Positions 43,135 through 50,703 of a stretch of DNA of 64,000 nucleotides are shown here, piece by piece. A program made the translations under genes and the position numbers. The notes under the pieces were generated by a model that saw only the letters and a program-made list of their open reading frames with translations, was not told the origin of the DNA and made no database searches. This stretch comes from Ignavibacteriales bacterium (GTDB lineage: Bacteria > Bacteroidota > Ignavibacteria > Ignavibacteriales > Melioribacteraceae), in NCBI GenBank assembly GCA_026390795.1, contig JAPLFG010000003.1, forward strand, positions 1,116,001 to 1,180,000, read 5' to 3'. Numbering within the stretch: the stretch's first letter is position 1; the number at the start of each line of letters is the position of its first letter.

Positions 43135-43286
43135 GTTGTGTGAATTAGAATGTGAACCGTTAAAACGGTTCTAACATTGTGCTTTGTGATTCTAACCCCG
43201 CGATTAATCGCGGGGTTGATCAATGAAACAATGTTTTTTTTAACTGTTTCAACAGTTTATTAAACTATATTTTTAATTCACACAAC
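43135..43286. repeat. nested palindromic element with 13-bp terminal inverted repeats
   Basis: The ends are GTTGTGTGAATTA (43135-43147) and its exact reverse complement (43274-43286). Inside are three hairpins: GAACCGTT/AACGGTTC (43154-43171), a perfect 24-bp palindrome whose half is AACCCCGCGATT (43194-43217), and AACTGTT/AACAGTT (43242-43257). No reading frame of note is present. The layout looks like a small non-autonomous mobile element or a structured repeat. It lies between the exbB operon and the 3' end of the response-regulator gene. Confidence 0.7.
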
Positions 43287-43329
43287 ACGATAATTGTAAT
43301 ATTTTACTTAATGAAGATGGAGAACAAAA

Positions 43330-44658
43330 TTATAATCCGTAGAGCTTTCTTTTTCTCCAAAGTGTCGTTTCAGAAATACCAAGGATTCTAGCGGCCTCTT
43401 TTGTGTTAAGTGCAATTTTTAATGTTTCTATTATATGTTCTTTTTCGAGGTCTTCAATTTTTTGTTTTGGATAATCAATCTGCTTCGGTCTAAATTGAGT
43501 GATTTCGGAAGGTAGGTATTCCGGTTTGACAATATCGTCTTTTGCAAACACCAGCAATCTTTTGATCACCGTTTCAAGTTCTCTAATGTTACCAGGCCAA
43601 TCATAATTAAAAAGTAGTTTTTTCGTATCATCAGAAATAATAATATTTCTTTCTTTCGAATAGTTTTTGATAAAATGATCAATCATGGCCCGAATTTCAT
43701 CTTTCCTTTCACGCAATGGCGGAAGTTTTACTTTAATTCCGGCAATTCTAAAATAAAAGTCTTCGCGTAAAATTCCGTTGCTCAAATCGGCATCAACATT
43801 TCTATTTGTAGCGCTGATAATCCGTATATCAATTTTATGAGTTATACTTTCTCCAACTCTTTCAAATTCCATGCTCTGAAGGAACCGTAGAAGTTTCACC
43901 TGCATTGATTTTGGAATCTCTGCAACCTCATCTAAAAAAACTGTACCGGTATCGGCGAGTTCTAATCTACCAATTCTATCTTTTATTGCGTTTGTAAATG
44001 CGCCTTTAATATGTCCGAATAATTCGCTCTCAAAAAGATTTTCGGGTATGGCGGAACAATTTATTGTGATGAACGGATTATTACAACGAGAACTGTTTTT
44101 ATGAATGAACCGCGCAAGCACCTCTTTGCCTGTACCGCTTTCACCTTCAATCAGAATTGGAATGTCGCTATCCGCTACATCCTTAGCTGTTTTTAAGATT
44201 TCTTTCATCGCCGGATTTGAGGCAACAAAATTTTCTTCCTCAAATTTTTCTTCCAATTGATAGGTGAGCCCTTTGATCTTCTTGCTTAAACGATGATGTT
44301 CGTAGACGCGCTCAATGATGTGAATAAATTCTTTATGTGTAAATGGCTTCGTTATATAGTCGTATGCGCCGTTTTTTATCGCTTCAACTGCGGACTCAAT
44401 TGATCCGTGCGCGGTCATTAGCACAACTGTTGTATCCGGCGATATTTTTTTTATCTCGCTTAAAACTTCCAATCCGTTCATCGGTTGCATTTTTAAATCT
44501 ATAAATGCGAGATCAAAATAAATCTCTTTGATTCTCGTAAACGCCAGAATGGGATTCGAAAAAACTTCCGGGGAATACCCGGAAGAACTCAAAGAAAGTT
44601 CAATTGTTTTTAAGATATTAATTTCGTCGTCTATTACTAAAATTTTCCCTTTATACAT
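43330..44658 (-). CDS. NtrC-family sigma-54-dependent response regulator
   Basis: This 442-residue cytoplasmic transcription activator has a receiver domain (1-120) with acidic pocket IDDE (10-13), phospho-acceptor D54 (AFIDLKMQ) and conserved Lys in DYITKPFT. The AAA+ domain (~145-380) shows Walker A GESGTGKE, the loop GHIKGAFTNAIKD, Walker B TVFLDEVAEIP and FRIAGIKVKLPPLRERKDEI. The sigma-54-contact loop is GAFTNA rather than the textbook GAFTGA, a seen variant. The Fis-type HTH is at the end (TKEAARILGISETTLWRKRK). It starts directly after the kinase gene stop. Confidence 0.94.
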   Translation of the reverse strand: MYKGKILVIDDEINILKTIELSLSSSGYSPEVFSNPILAFTRIKEIYFDLAFIDLKMQPMNGLEVLSEIKKISPDTTVVLMTAHGSIESAVEAIKNGAYDYITKPFTHKEFIHIIERVYEHHRLSKKIKGLTYQLEEKFEEENFVASNPAMKEILKTAKDVADSDIPILIEGESGTGKEVLARFIHKNSSRCNNPFITINCSAIPENLFESELFGHIKGAFTNAIKDRIGRLELADTGTVFLDEVAEIPKSMQVKLLRFLQSMEFERVGESITHKIDIRIISATNRNVDADLSNGILREDFYFRIAGIKVKLPPLRERKDEIRAMIDHFIKNYSKERNIIISDDTKKLLFNYDWPGNIRELETVIKRLLVFAKDDIVKPEYLPSEITQFRPKQIDYPKQKIEDLEKEHIIETLKIALNTKEAARILGISETTLWRKRKLYGL

Positions 44659-46497
44659 TTAAGCTGCCGGTAATTTAATTTGAAATGTGCTTCCTTGACC
44701 TAATGCGCTGAAAGCTTTTATTTCTCCATGGTGAAGTTCAATTATTTCTTTGGCGATGGATAGACCGAGCCCCAGGCTTCCCGGCGCCGTATCATCAATT
44801 TGAATAAACTTATCAAATATTTTTTTCAAGTTGTCCGGACTAATTCCAATCCCAGTATCGGAGATTTCTATCAATAAATTTTCTTCGGCTCTTGAAAATC
44901 TAACATTTATTTTACCGCCATTTGGGGTAAACCGCAGAGAATTTGAAACTAAGTTTTCAATAGCGCTGATTATGTTATCGTAACTGCCGTTAATTTTTAA
45001 TTCATGGCTTTCGTCATTAATTATCAGAACAATGTTGTGTTCTTTTGCAAGAATAGAAAACTTTTTCAGAATGTGCTCGGCAAGTTTGTGTGCTGCAAAT
45101 TTCTCAAATTTTACGCGCCCAATACTTGATTCAAGTTTGGTGAGTTCAAGTATCTCATATACTAGCCGGTTCAAGCGTTCATAATCTTCTTTCATGGAAA
45201 CAATTAGTTCATTTTGTTGAACCGTTAGCTCGCCTACAATTTTATCTTCTATAATACCAAGCGCCATCCCCAAAGAGGTTAGTGGCGTCTTCAGTTCATG
45301 AGAGACTTTAGCAACAAATTCTGATTTCATTCTATCCAGTTCTTGATACTTTGTAATATCGTTGAATACTATTACCGTCCCTTTCATATCACTTTCGGGT
45401 ATTTCCAACGAAGCGGCAATTACTTTAAAATATTTTTGGTTGCCTGCTCTATCTTTAACCTTCATTATATCGTCTTTTAGGAATCTTTCCTCTTGATCTG
45501 AATATTTTTTACCGTTCTGTTTATTTTTATCCGGTGAGAGCAAAGTACGAATGATCCCAAGATCAAAAAGTTCTGGCGGAAAAGATTCATTAAATGTTTT
45601 GTTAGATAAGATTATGTTGAAATTTTCGTCAACCAGCAGGACCGCTTCATTCATGCTTTCAATAATTAGCTCGGATTTTTTCTTCTCATATAAAATTTTG
45701 TTCAGATTGAAACGTTCATACACTTGAAGTTTCTCGCTCATCTTGTTGAATTCTTCCGCCAGACTATTTATTTCATCCGCGTTTTCATCAATTTCTATCC
45801 TTTCATCAAAATGGCCCTCGGCAATATGAGTTACAGATTCCCGCAGCTTTGTAATTGGCTTTACTATATAATCGGAGAACCGCGATCCGAATGTTAAACT
45901 AATTCCGATTGCGCTAAAAAGAATTATTAGTATTGCAATAGTTGCGCTCTGAGTGATATCTATTACATGGGAAACAGAACTGTTCAACGATGTATGGTTA
46001 ATTTCCAATATGCCATAATTAATTTTTTTGATTGCCTGGATTTCATTTAAGAATCTTACAAAATCTGTTCTAAGGGCGGGATATTTTTCAGCACGATAAA
46101 TGTTGTAATCAATATTGGATATATCTCTCTGCAACTTCTGGTACCCAACATTCAGCGAGTCCAAAATGTTTTTTCCTTCTTGAGTTACAACAGAAAGACG
46201 TGCTCTATCATACCAAAAGTAAAAGTCGTCCCGGTATTTCTGAAATAATCTTTCCCCCTGTTCAAAATTCTGATTGTACATTATTACAATTGCTTGAAGC
46301 TGTTCATCCAAGCTTCTGCCCATATTATCTGCCGCAATAATACTTGTATAGTTTTCCTGCATTGTTTTTTTTATCGACTCATTCAGATAATAAAAGTTGT
46401 AGATACTCCAGAGTGTTGCAAAAAACATAATTAGCAGGATGACTGTGAAGCCGAGAAGAATTTTGCTGCGAAGACTTGTAGTATATAAATTTATCAT
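44659..46497 (-). CDS. membrane sensor histidine kinase (4-helix sensor, HAMP, PAS, HisKA, HATPase)
   Basis: This partner of the NtrC-type regulator has 612 residues: TM1 (~14-34), a periplasmic helical domain (~35-180), TM2 (~183-205), HAMP (~206-260, IVKPITKLRESVTHIAEGHF in part), a PAS-like domain (~275-380), HisKA with H400 in AKVSHELKTPLTSL, and HATPase_c with SNSLRFTPNGG, ISDTGIGISPDNL and GLGLSIAKEII. The helical periplasmic domain resembles four-helix-bundle sensors, so the ligand cannot be guessed. The gene abuts the regulator. It is divergent from the aldo/keto reductase. Confidence 0.93.
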   Translation of the reverse strand: MINLYTTSLRSKILLGFTVILLIMFFATLWSIYNFYYLNESIKKTMQENYTSIIAADNMGRSLDEQLQAIVIMYNQNFEQGERLFQKYRDDFYFWYDRARLSVVTQEGKNILDSLNVGYQKLQRDISNIDYNIYRAEKYPALRTDFVRFLNEIQAIKKINYGILEINHTSLNSSVSHVIDITQSATIAILIILFSAIGISLTFGSRFSDYIVKPITKLRESVTHIAEGHFDERIEIDENADEINSLAEEFNKMSEKLQVYERFNLNKILYEKKKSELIIESMNEAVLLVDENFNIILSNKTFNESFPPELFDLGIIRTLLSPDKNKQNGKKYSDQEERFLKDDIMKVKDRAGNQKYFKVIAASLEIPESDMKGTVIVFNDITKYQELDRMKSEFVAKVSHELKTPLTSLGMALGIIEDKIVGELTVQQNELIVSMKEDYERLNRLVYEILELTKLESSIGRVKFEKFAAHKLAEHILKKFSILAKEHNIVLIINDESHELKINGSYDNIISAIENLVSNSLRFTPNGGKINVRFSRAEENLLIEISDTGIGISPDNLKKIFDKFIQIDDTAPGSLGLGLSIAKEIIELHHGEIKAFSALGQGSTFQIKLPAA

Positions 46498-46606
46498 TAA
46501 TTCAAGAACTATTTAATTTCCACATATAAAATAGCTGATTGCGTTGCTTAAATAAACATCTTTTTATTAATTTAGTTTTAGATACTAATAATTCGGACTG
46601 GACAAA

Positions 46607-47485
46607 ATGCTGCAAAGGAAATTCGGCAATTCTGGCTTACTTATTTCTATTCTCGGTTTTGGCGCCGGTGAAATTGGAGATTTAGCAGTTGAGGATAAAA
46701 ATGTGAATAAAATTTTAAATTTTGCTTTAGATAACGGTATTAATTTAATTGATACTGCCCGCGGCTACTATGCATCCGAAGATAGAATTGGAAAATTTAT
46801 TTCTCATCGCAGAAATGAATTTGTTCTATCAACAAAGGTCGGATATGGAATTCCGGGTAAAGAGGATTGGTCTTACGATTGTATTATTTCCGGCGTCGAT
46901 GAAGCTCTAAGTTTGTTGCAAACAGATTTTATTGACATTGTTCACCTGCATTCGTGTTCACTTGAAATATTGCGACGAGGCGATGCAATTCTGGCTTTGC
47001 AAAATGCTGTTCAATCCGGAAAAGTAAAAGTTGCCGCATACTCCGGTGAAAATGATGAGCTGAAATTTGCAGTCGAATCAAATGTATTTCAAGCAATTCA
47101 AACATCTTTCAACATATGCGATCAAAGAAAGCTCGAAAATATTTTTCCAACAACTATAAAAAAACATATTGGAGTAATTGCAAAACGTCCCATAGCAAAT
47201 GCCCCGTGGCGGTTTAATGAACAACCGCACGGACATTATGCAGAAGAATATTGGCTGCGATGGAAGAAAATGCATATTGATATCGGGATAGGATGGAATG
47301 AAGCGGCGTTACGTTTTGCAGCATTTTCGGAAGGCGTGAATTCATGCATTGTCGGTACGACAAATATTGAACATTTGAAACAGAACATTGAAATAGTCAG
47401 TAAGGGAAAGTTGCCTGAAGACATTTACCTTGCACTTAGAAACGCTTTTATTCAAAATGATGATGGCTGGACTGGGCAAGTATAG
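46607..47485 (+). CDS. aldo/keto reductase
   Basis: This 292-residue cytoplasmic NADPH-dependent oxidoreductase of the AKR barrel family has the catalytic set Asp in INLIDTARGY, Tyr in RGYYASEDRIG, Lys in VLSTKVGYG and His in DIVHLHSCS. The C-terminal region SCIVGTTNIEHLKQNIE fits the NADPH-binding segment. The protein is slightly shorter than typical (~300). It stands alone between a divergent kinase gene and an aminopeptidase. Substrate unknown. Confidence 0.9.
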   Translation: MLQRKFGNSGLLISILGFGAGEIGDLAVEDKNVNKILNFALDNGINLIDTARGYYASEDRIGKFISHRRNEFVLSTKVGYGIPGKEDWSYDCIISGVDEALSLLQTDFIDIVHLHSCSLEILRRGDAILALQNAVQSGKVKVAAYSGENDELKFAVESNVFQAIQTSFNICDQRKLENIFPTTIKKHIGVIAKRPIANAPWRFNEQPHGHYAEEYWLRWKKMHIDIGIGWNEAALRFAAFSEGVNSCIVGTTNIEHLKQNIEIVSKGKLPEDIYLALRNAFIQNDDGWTGQV

Positions 47486-47615
47486 TTCAAATCCAATAAA
47501 TTGAAAAGTGTAACGGTTTATCAATTTTGACGATAAAATATTTTCGGCTTTCAATTGAATCGGCGTAATATGTATTCTATCTTTTATAAAGAAATTTTCA
47601 TTTAACGGAATTTTT

Positions 47616-49256
47616 ATGAAAAATCTACCAAAATATTTTTTATTGTCCTTTCTTTTTACAATCAATATCTTTGCGCAGTTCGGCTCTCAGGATTCCGGCG
47701 GCAAGCTTTCTCCGTTTCAAGCATGTTATGATGTAAAGTTCTACGATATAAATCTCACAATTGACTTGAAAGAAAAAGCGATTGGCGGAAGTGTTATAAT
47801 GCGCGCTGAAGCCGTTAATGATCTTAATAAAATTTTGATTGACCTAGACGGCAGATATCAAATTGACGGCATTCAATCAATAAGTAAAAACAAGAAAGAA
47901 ATTGATCTGAATTATTCACATGATAGCAACAAAGTCTGGATCAATTTTCCAAATCCTATTAAAAAAGGAGAAACGTTTACGATCAGAACTACTTATGCCG
48001 GAGTGCCGCGCATTGCACAAAAACCGCCTTGGGATGACGGACTTGTTCTTGCCAAAACAAAAGAAGGAAAAGAGTGGGTAACTCTAACCTGTCAAGGCGG
48101 AGGTGCAGATATTTGGTGGCCGTGCAAAGATCATCCTTCCGATGAGCCGGATTCAGTCTCTCTTCATTTTACGGCACCTGCCGATCTTGTCCTAGTAAGC
48201 AATGGAAAATATATTTCTTCAACAGACAACAACAACGGTACTAAAACATGGAACTGGTTTGTATCAACTCCAATCAATAATTACGGAGTAATATTTTATC
48301 TCGGTCCATATAAGCGAATTGATTATGATTACACAAGTGTAACAGGTGAAAAATTTCCATTCACAGTATGGGTTCTACCGGAAAGTTATGATAAAGCAAA
48401 AGAACATGCTCCACAATTTTTAACTCATATGAGAGTATTTGAAGAACTTATTGGTCCATATCCATTTCGTGCGGATAAATATGCAGTTGTTGAAGCTCCG
48501 CATCTCGGCATGGAACAGCAAACCGCCATTGCGTATGGGTATGGTTGGAAAAATCATCCGCAATTCGCATTTGACTGGCTTCACAATCATGAATTCTCTC
48601 ATGAGTGGTGGGGAAATCTTGTGACATGTAAAGATTGGAGCGATTTCTGGATTCACGAAGGATTAGGAACTTATATGCAGCCGCTTTATCTAGAAAAAGT
48701 TTTCGGAAAAGATGAATACTTCCGTTATATGAAAAGCATTAAACGCTTTGCCAATAAAACGCCGGTTGCACCGCGCGGGGAAAAAACGTCGGGGGAAAGT
48801 TACGGCAACGATATCTATTATAAAGGTGGCTGGATAGTGCATACACTTAGATATTATCTTGGCGATGAAGTATTTTTTAAAGTTCTGAGACGATGGGCGT
48901 ATCCAACTGAGGAGATGGAAAAAATAACAGACGGAAGACAATGCCGGATTACGACAACAGATGAGTTACTGGCAATTGCTGAAAAAATTTCCCGTAAAAA
49001 ATTGGATTGGTTCTTTGAAGTATATCTGAGACATGCTTCTTTACCTAAACTAAATGTAGTTAAGAGTGAGAATAAAATTGACTTGAACTGGGAGACTGAG
49101 AACAATCTTCCATTCCCTCTTCCTGTTGAAGTTGAACTGGCAGGAAAAACTATGCGTGTCGAAATGAAAGATGGAAAAGGCGAGTTCGATTTACCACCGG
49201 GCGCTGAATTTACAGTTGATCCGAGCGGATGGATTTTAATGAGTACATCAAAATAA
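47616..49256 (+). CDS. M1-family metallo-aminopeptidase, exported
   Basis: A signal peptide (1-21, ending INIFAQ) is followed by the N-terminal beta domain (~30-220) and the catalytic domain. The zinc site is HEFSHEWWGN (H325, E326, H329) with the third ligand E348 in HEGLGTYMQ. HLGMEQQT is the equivalent of the GAMEN exopeptidase motif. At 546 residues it lacks the long C-terminal helical domain of PepN and is close to leukotriene-A4-hydrolase-type and cold-active minimal M1 enzymes. It would trim peptides in the periplasm or outside. Confidence 0.92.
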   Translation: MKNLPKYFLLSFLFTINIFAQFGSQDSGGKLSPFQACYDVKFYDINLTIDLKEKAIGGSVIMRAEAVNDLNKILIDLDGRYQIDGIQSISKNKKEIDLNYSHDSNKVWINFPNPIKKGETFTIRTTYAGVPRIAQKPPWDDGLVLAKTKEGKEWVTLTCQGGGADIWWPCKDHPSDEPDSVSLHFTAPADLVLVSNGKYISSTDNNNGTKTWNWFVSTPINNYGVIFYLGPYKRIDYDYTSVTGEKFPFTVWVLPESYDKAKEHAPQFLTHMRVFEELIGPYPFRADKYAVVEAPHLGMEQQTAIAYGYGWKNHPQFAFDWLHNHEFSHEWWGNLVTCKDWSDFWIHEGLGTYMQPLYLEKVFGKDEYFRYMKSIKRFANKTPVAPRGEKTSGESYGNDIYYKGGWIVHTLRYYLGDEVFFKVLRRWAYPTEEMEKITDGRQCRITTTDELLAIAEKISRKKLDWFFEVYLRHASLPKLNVVKSENKIDLNWETENNLPFPLPVEVELAGKTMRVEMKDGKGEFDLPPGAEFTVDPSGWILMSTSK

Positions 49257-49264
49257 TAGATAGC

Positions 49265-49282
49265 TTTAAATCCGGATTTAAA
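49265..49282. terminator. perfect 18-bp palindrome after the M1 gene
   Basis: TTTAAATCCGGATTTAAA is its own reverse complement and starts 9 nt after the aminopeptidase stop. The stem is AT-rich with a short GC core and is not followed by a T run, so as a terminator it would be weak. A protein-binding operator for the next gene is an alternative. Confidence 0.35.
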
Positions 49283-49362
49283 TTATTGCTATAAGATCCC
49301 GATGCGATCAGTAATACTTGTTATAATAAAAAATAATTTCAACTAAACAGAGAACTTGGCAT

Positions 49363-49725
49363 ATGAACGAAATTATTATTCTACTTTTAATTGGTCTTGC
49401 CGGGGGATTGATTAGCGGAGTATTGGGAATAGGCGGCGGCATAATTATTATTCCTATGCTAGTTGGTTTTCTTGGCTACACCCAAAAAGATGCGCAGGGA
49501 ACCTCACTTGGTTTATTGCTATTGCCGATCGGTATTCTTGCAGTAATGAATTATTACAAAGCCGGTCATATTAATTTGAAAGCCGCCGGAATTATGGTCA
49601 TAACTTTTGTTATTGGAAGTTATTTCTCTTCGCTCTATGCCTTAACTCTTCCGGAGGGCGTTTTAAAAAAAATATTTGCAGTGTTTCTTCTTGCATACTC
49701 AATTAAACTGTTTATGGGAAAGTAA
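49363..49725 (+). CDS. TauE/SafE-family permease half (120 aa)
   Basis: This four-helix membrane protein has the first half-repeat of TauE/SafE (sulfite/organosulfonate exporter) proteins: GLAGGLISGVLGIGGGIIIIPML (in part), QKDAQGTSLGLLLLP and INLKAAGIMVITFVIGSY. Full-length members are ~250 residues with two such repeats. Single-repeat forms are known and may act as dimers. The signature GxGGG is intact. It precedes the EamA gene closely. Confidence 0.85.
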   Translation: MNEIIILLLIGLAGGLISGVLGIGGGIIIIPMLVGFLGYTQKDAQGTSLGLLLLPIGILAVMNYYKAGHINLKAAGIMVITFVIGSYFSSLYALTLPEGVLKKIFAVFLLAYSIKLFMGK

Positions 49726-49755
49726 TATTCGGGCTTCTTAAAGATCGAGGTCTCT

Positions 49756-50703
49756 ATTTTTTCAAAACCGATTTCAAGAACAGCAGCAATTTTTCTTGCT
49801 CTTCTGGTTACATTTCTTTGGTCAACTTCATTTATAATAATTAAGTGGGGGCTGAAAGATATTCCTCCGCTAACATTTGCGGGTTTGCGTTATGTGCTTG
49901 CATTTTTTTGCCTTCTCCCATTCGCGCTAACAAAAAGAAGAATAGCAGCAATAAAAAGCTTAAACAAAAAAAATTGGATTCAATTAGCTTTACTTGGTTT
50001 CCTATTTTATACATTTACACAAGGCACCCAGTTCATCGGGCTCTCTCTCCTCCCGGCGGTTACTGTTAGTTTGCTTCTTAACTTCACACCGATAATTGTT
50101 GCTGTACTGGGCATTTTTCTTTTATCAGAAAAACCAACTCTTCTTCAATGGCTAGGCACTTTTTTATTCATGGTTGGAATTCTGTTCTATTTTTATCCGG
50201 TGAATCTACCGCCGGGCAGAGCGCTGGGAATTGGTGTGATGCTGATCGGTGTTCTCGCCAATGCCGCATCTTCGGTTTTAGGCCGCAGTATAAACCGCAC
50301 CTGCAAAATTGATCCAGTTACTGTTACATTAATCAGTATGGGCATCGGTTCGGTTGTAATGCTTGTTACCGGAATTACTTTTCAAGGATTGCCTTCAATA
50401 AGTTTTACAAATATTCTATTTCTATTTTGGCTCTCAATTGTAAACACAGCATTTGCATTCACAATTTGGAATTTAACTTTACGTAATTTAACAGCAATGG
50501 AATCAAGCATTATAAACGGAACTATGTTGATTCAAATTGCACTGCTGGCGTGGCTTTTTCTTGGTGAATCAATAACAATTAATGAGGGAATCGGAATGTT
50601 CATCGCTTTCCTCGGTGCTGTAATTGTTCAAATCAGAAGAAAAAAATTAATTTCGGTGCCGGATAAAATAGTTAATACTAACAACGATAGAATAAGAACA
50701 TGA
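49756..50703 (+). CDS. EamA/DMT-family exporter with apparent ATT start codon
   Basis: EamA transporters have ten TM helices in two repeats. The frame, read upstream of the first usual start codon (TTG at 49885), encodes a typical EamA N-terminus and first helix: AAIFLALLVTFLWSTSFIII, then KWGLKDIPPLTFAGLRY. No ATG, GTG or TTG occurs between the upstream stop (49723) and 49885. GAGG at 49747-49750 stands five bases before ATT at 49756, the best start (giving ~315 residues). The end overlaps the next gene by 4 nt. If initiation were at TTG 49885, TM1 would be lost. The family is certain; the start is inference. Confidence 0.82.
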   Translation: MFSKPISRTAAIFLALLVTFLWSTSFIIIKWGLKDIPPLTFAGLRYVLAFFCLLPFALTKRRIAAIKSLNKKNWIQLALLGFLFYTFTQGTQFIGLSLLPAVTVSLLLNFTPIIVAVLGIFLLSEKPTLLQWLGTFLFMVGILFYFYPVNLPPGRALGIGVMLIGVLANAASSVLGRSINRTCKIDPVTVTLISMGIGSVVMLVTGITFQGLPSISFTNILFLFWLSIVNTAFAFTIWNLTLRNLTAMESSIINGTMLIQIALLAWLFLGESITINEGIGMFIAFLGAVIVQIRRKKLISVPDKIVNTNNDRIRT

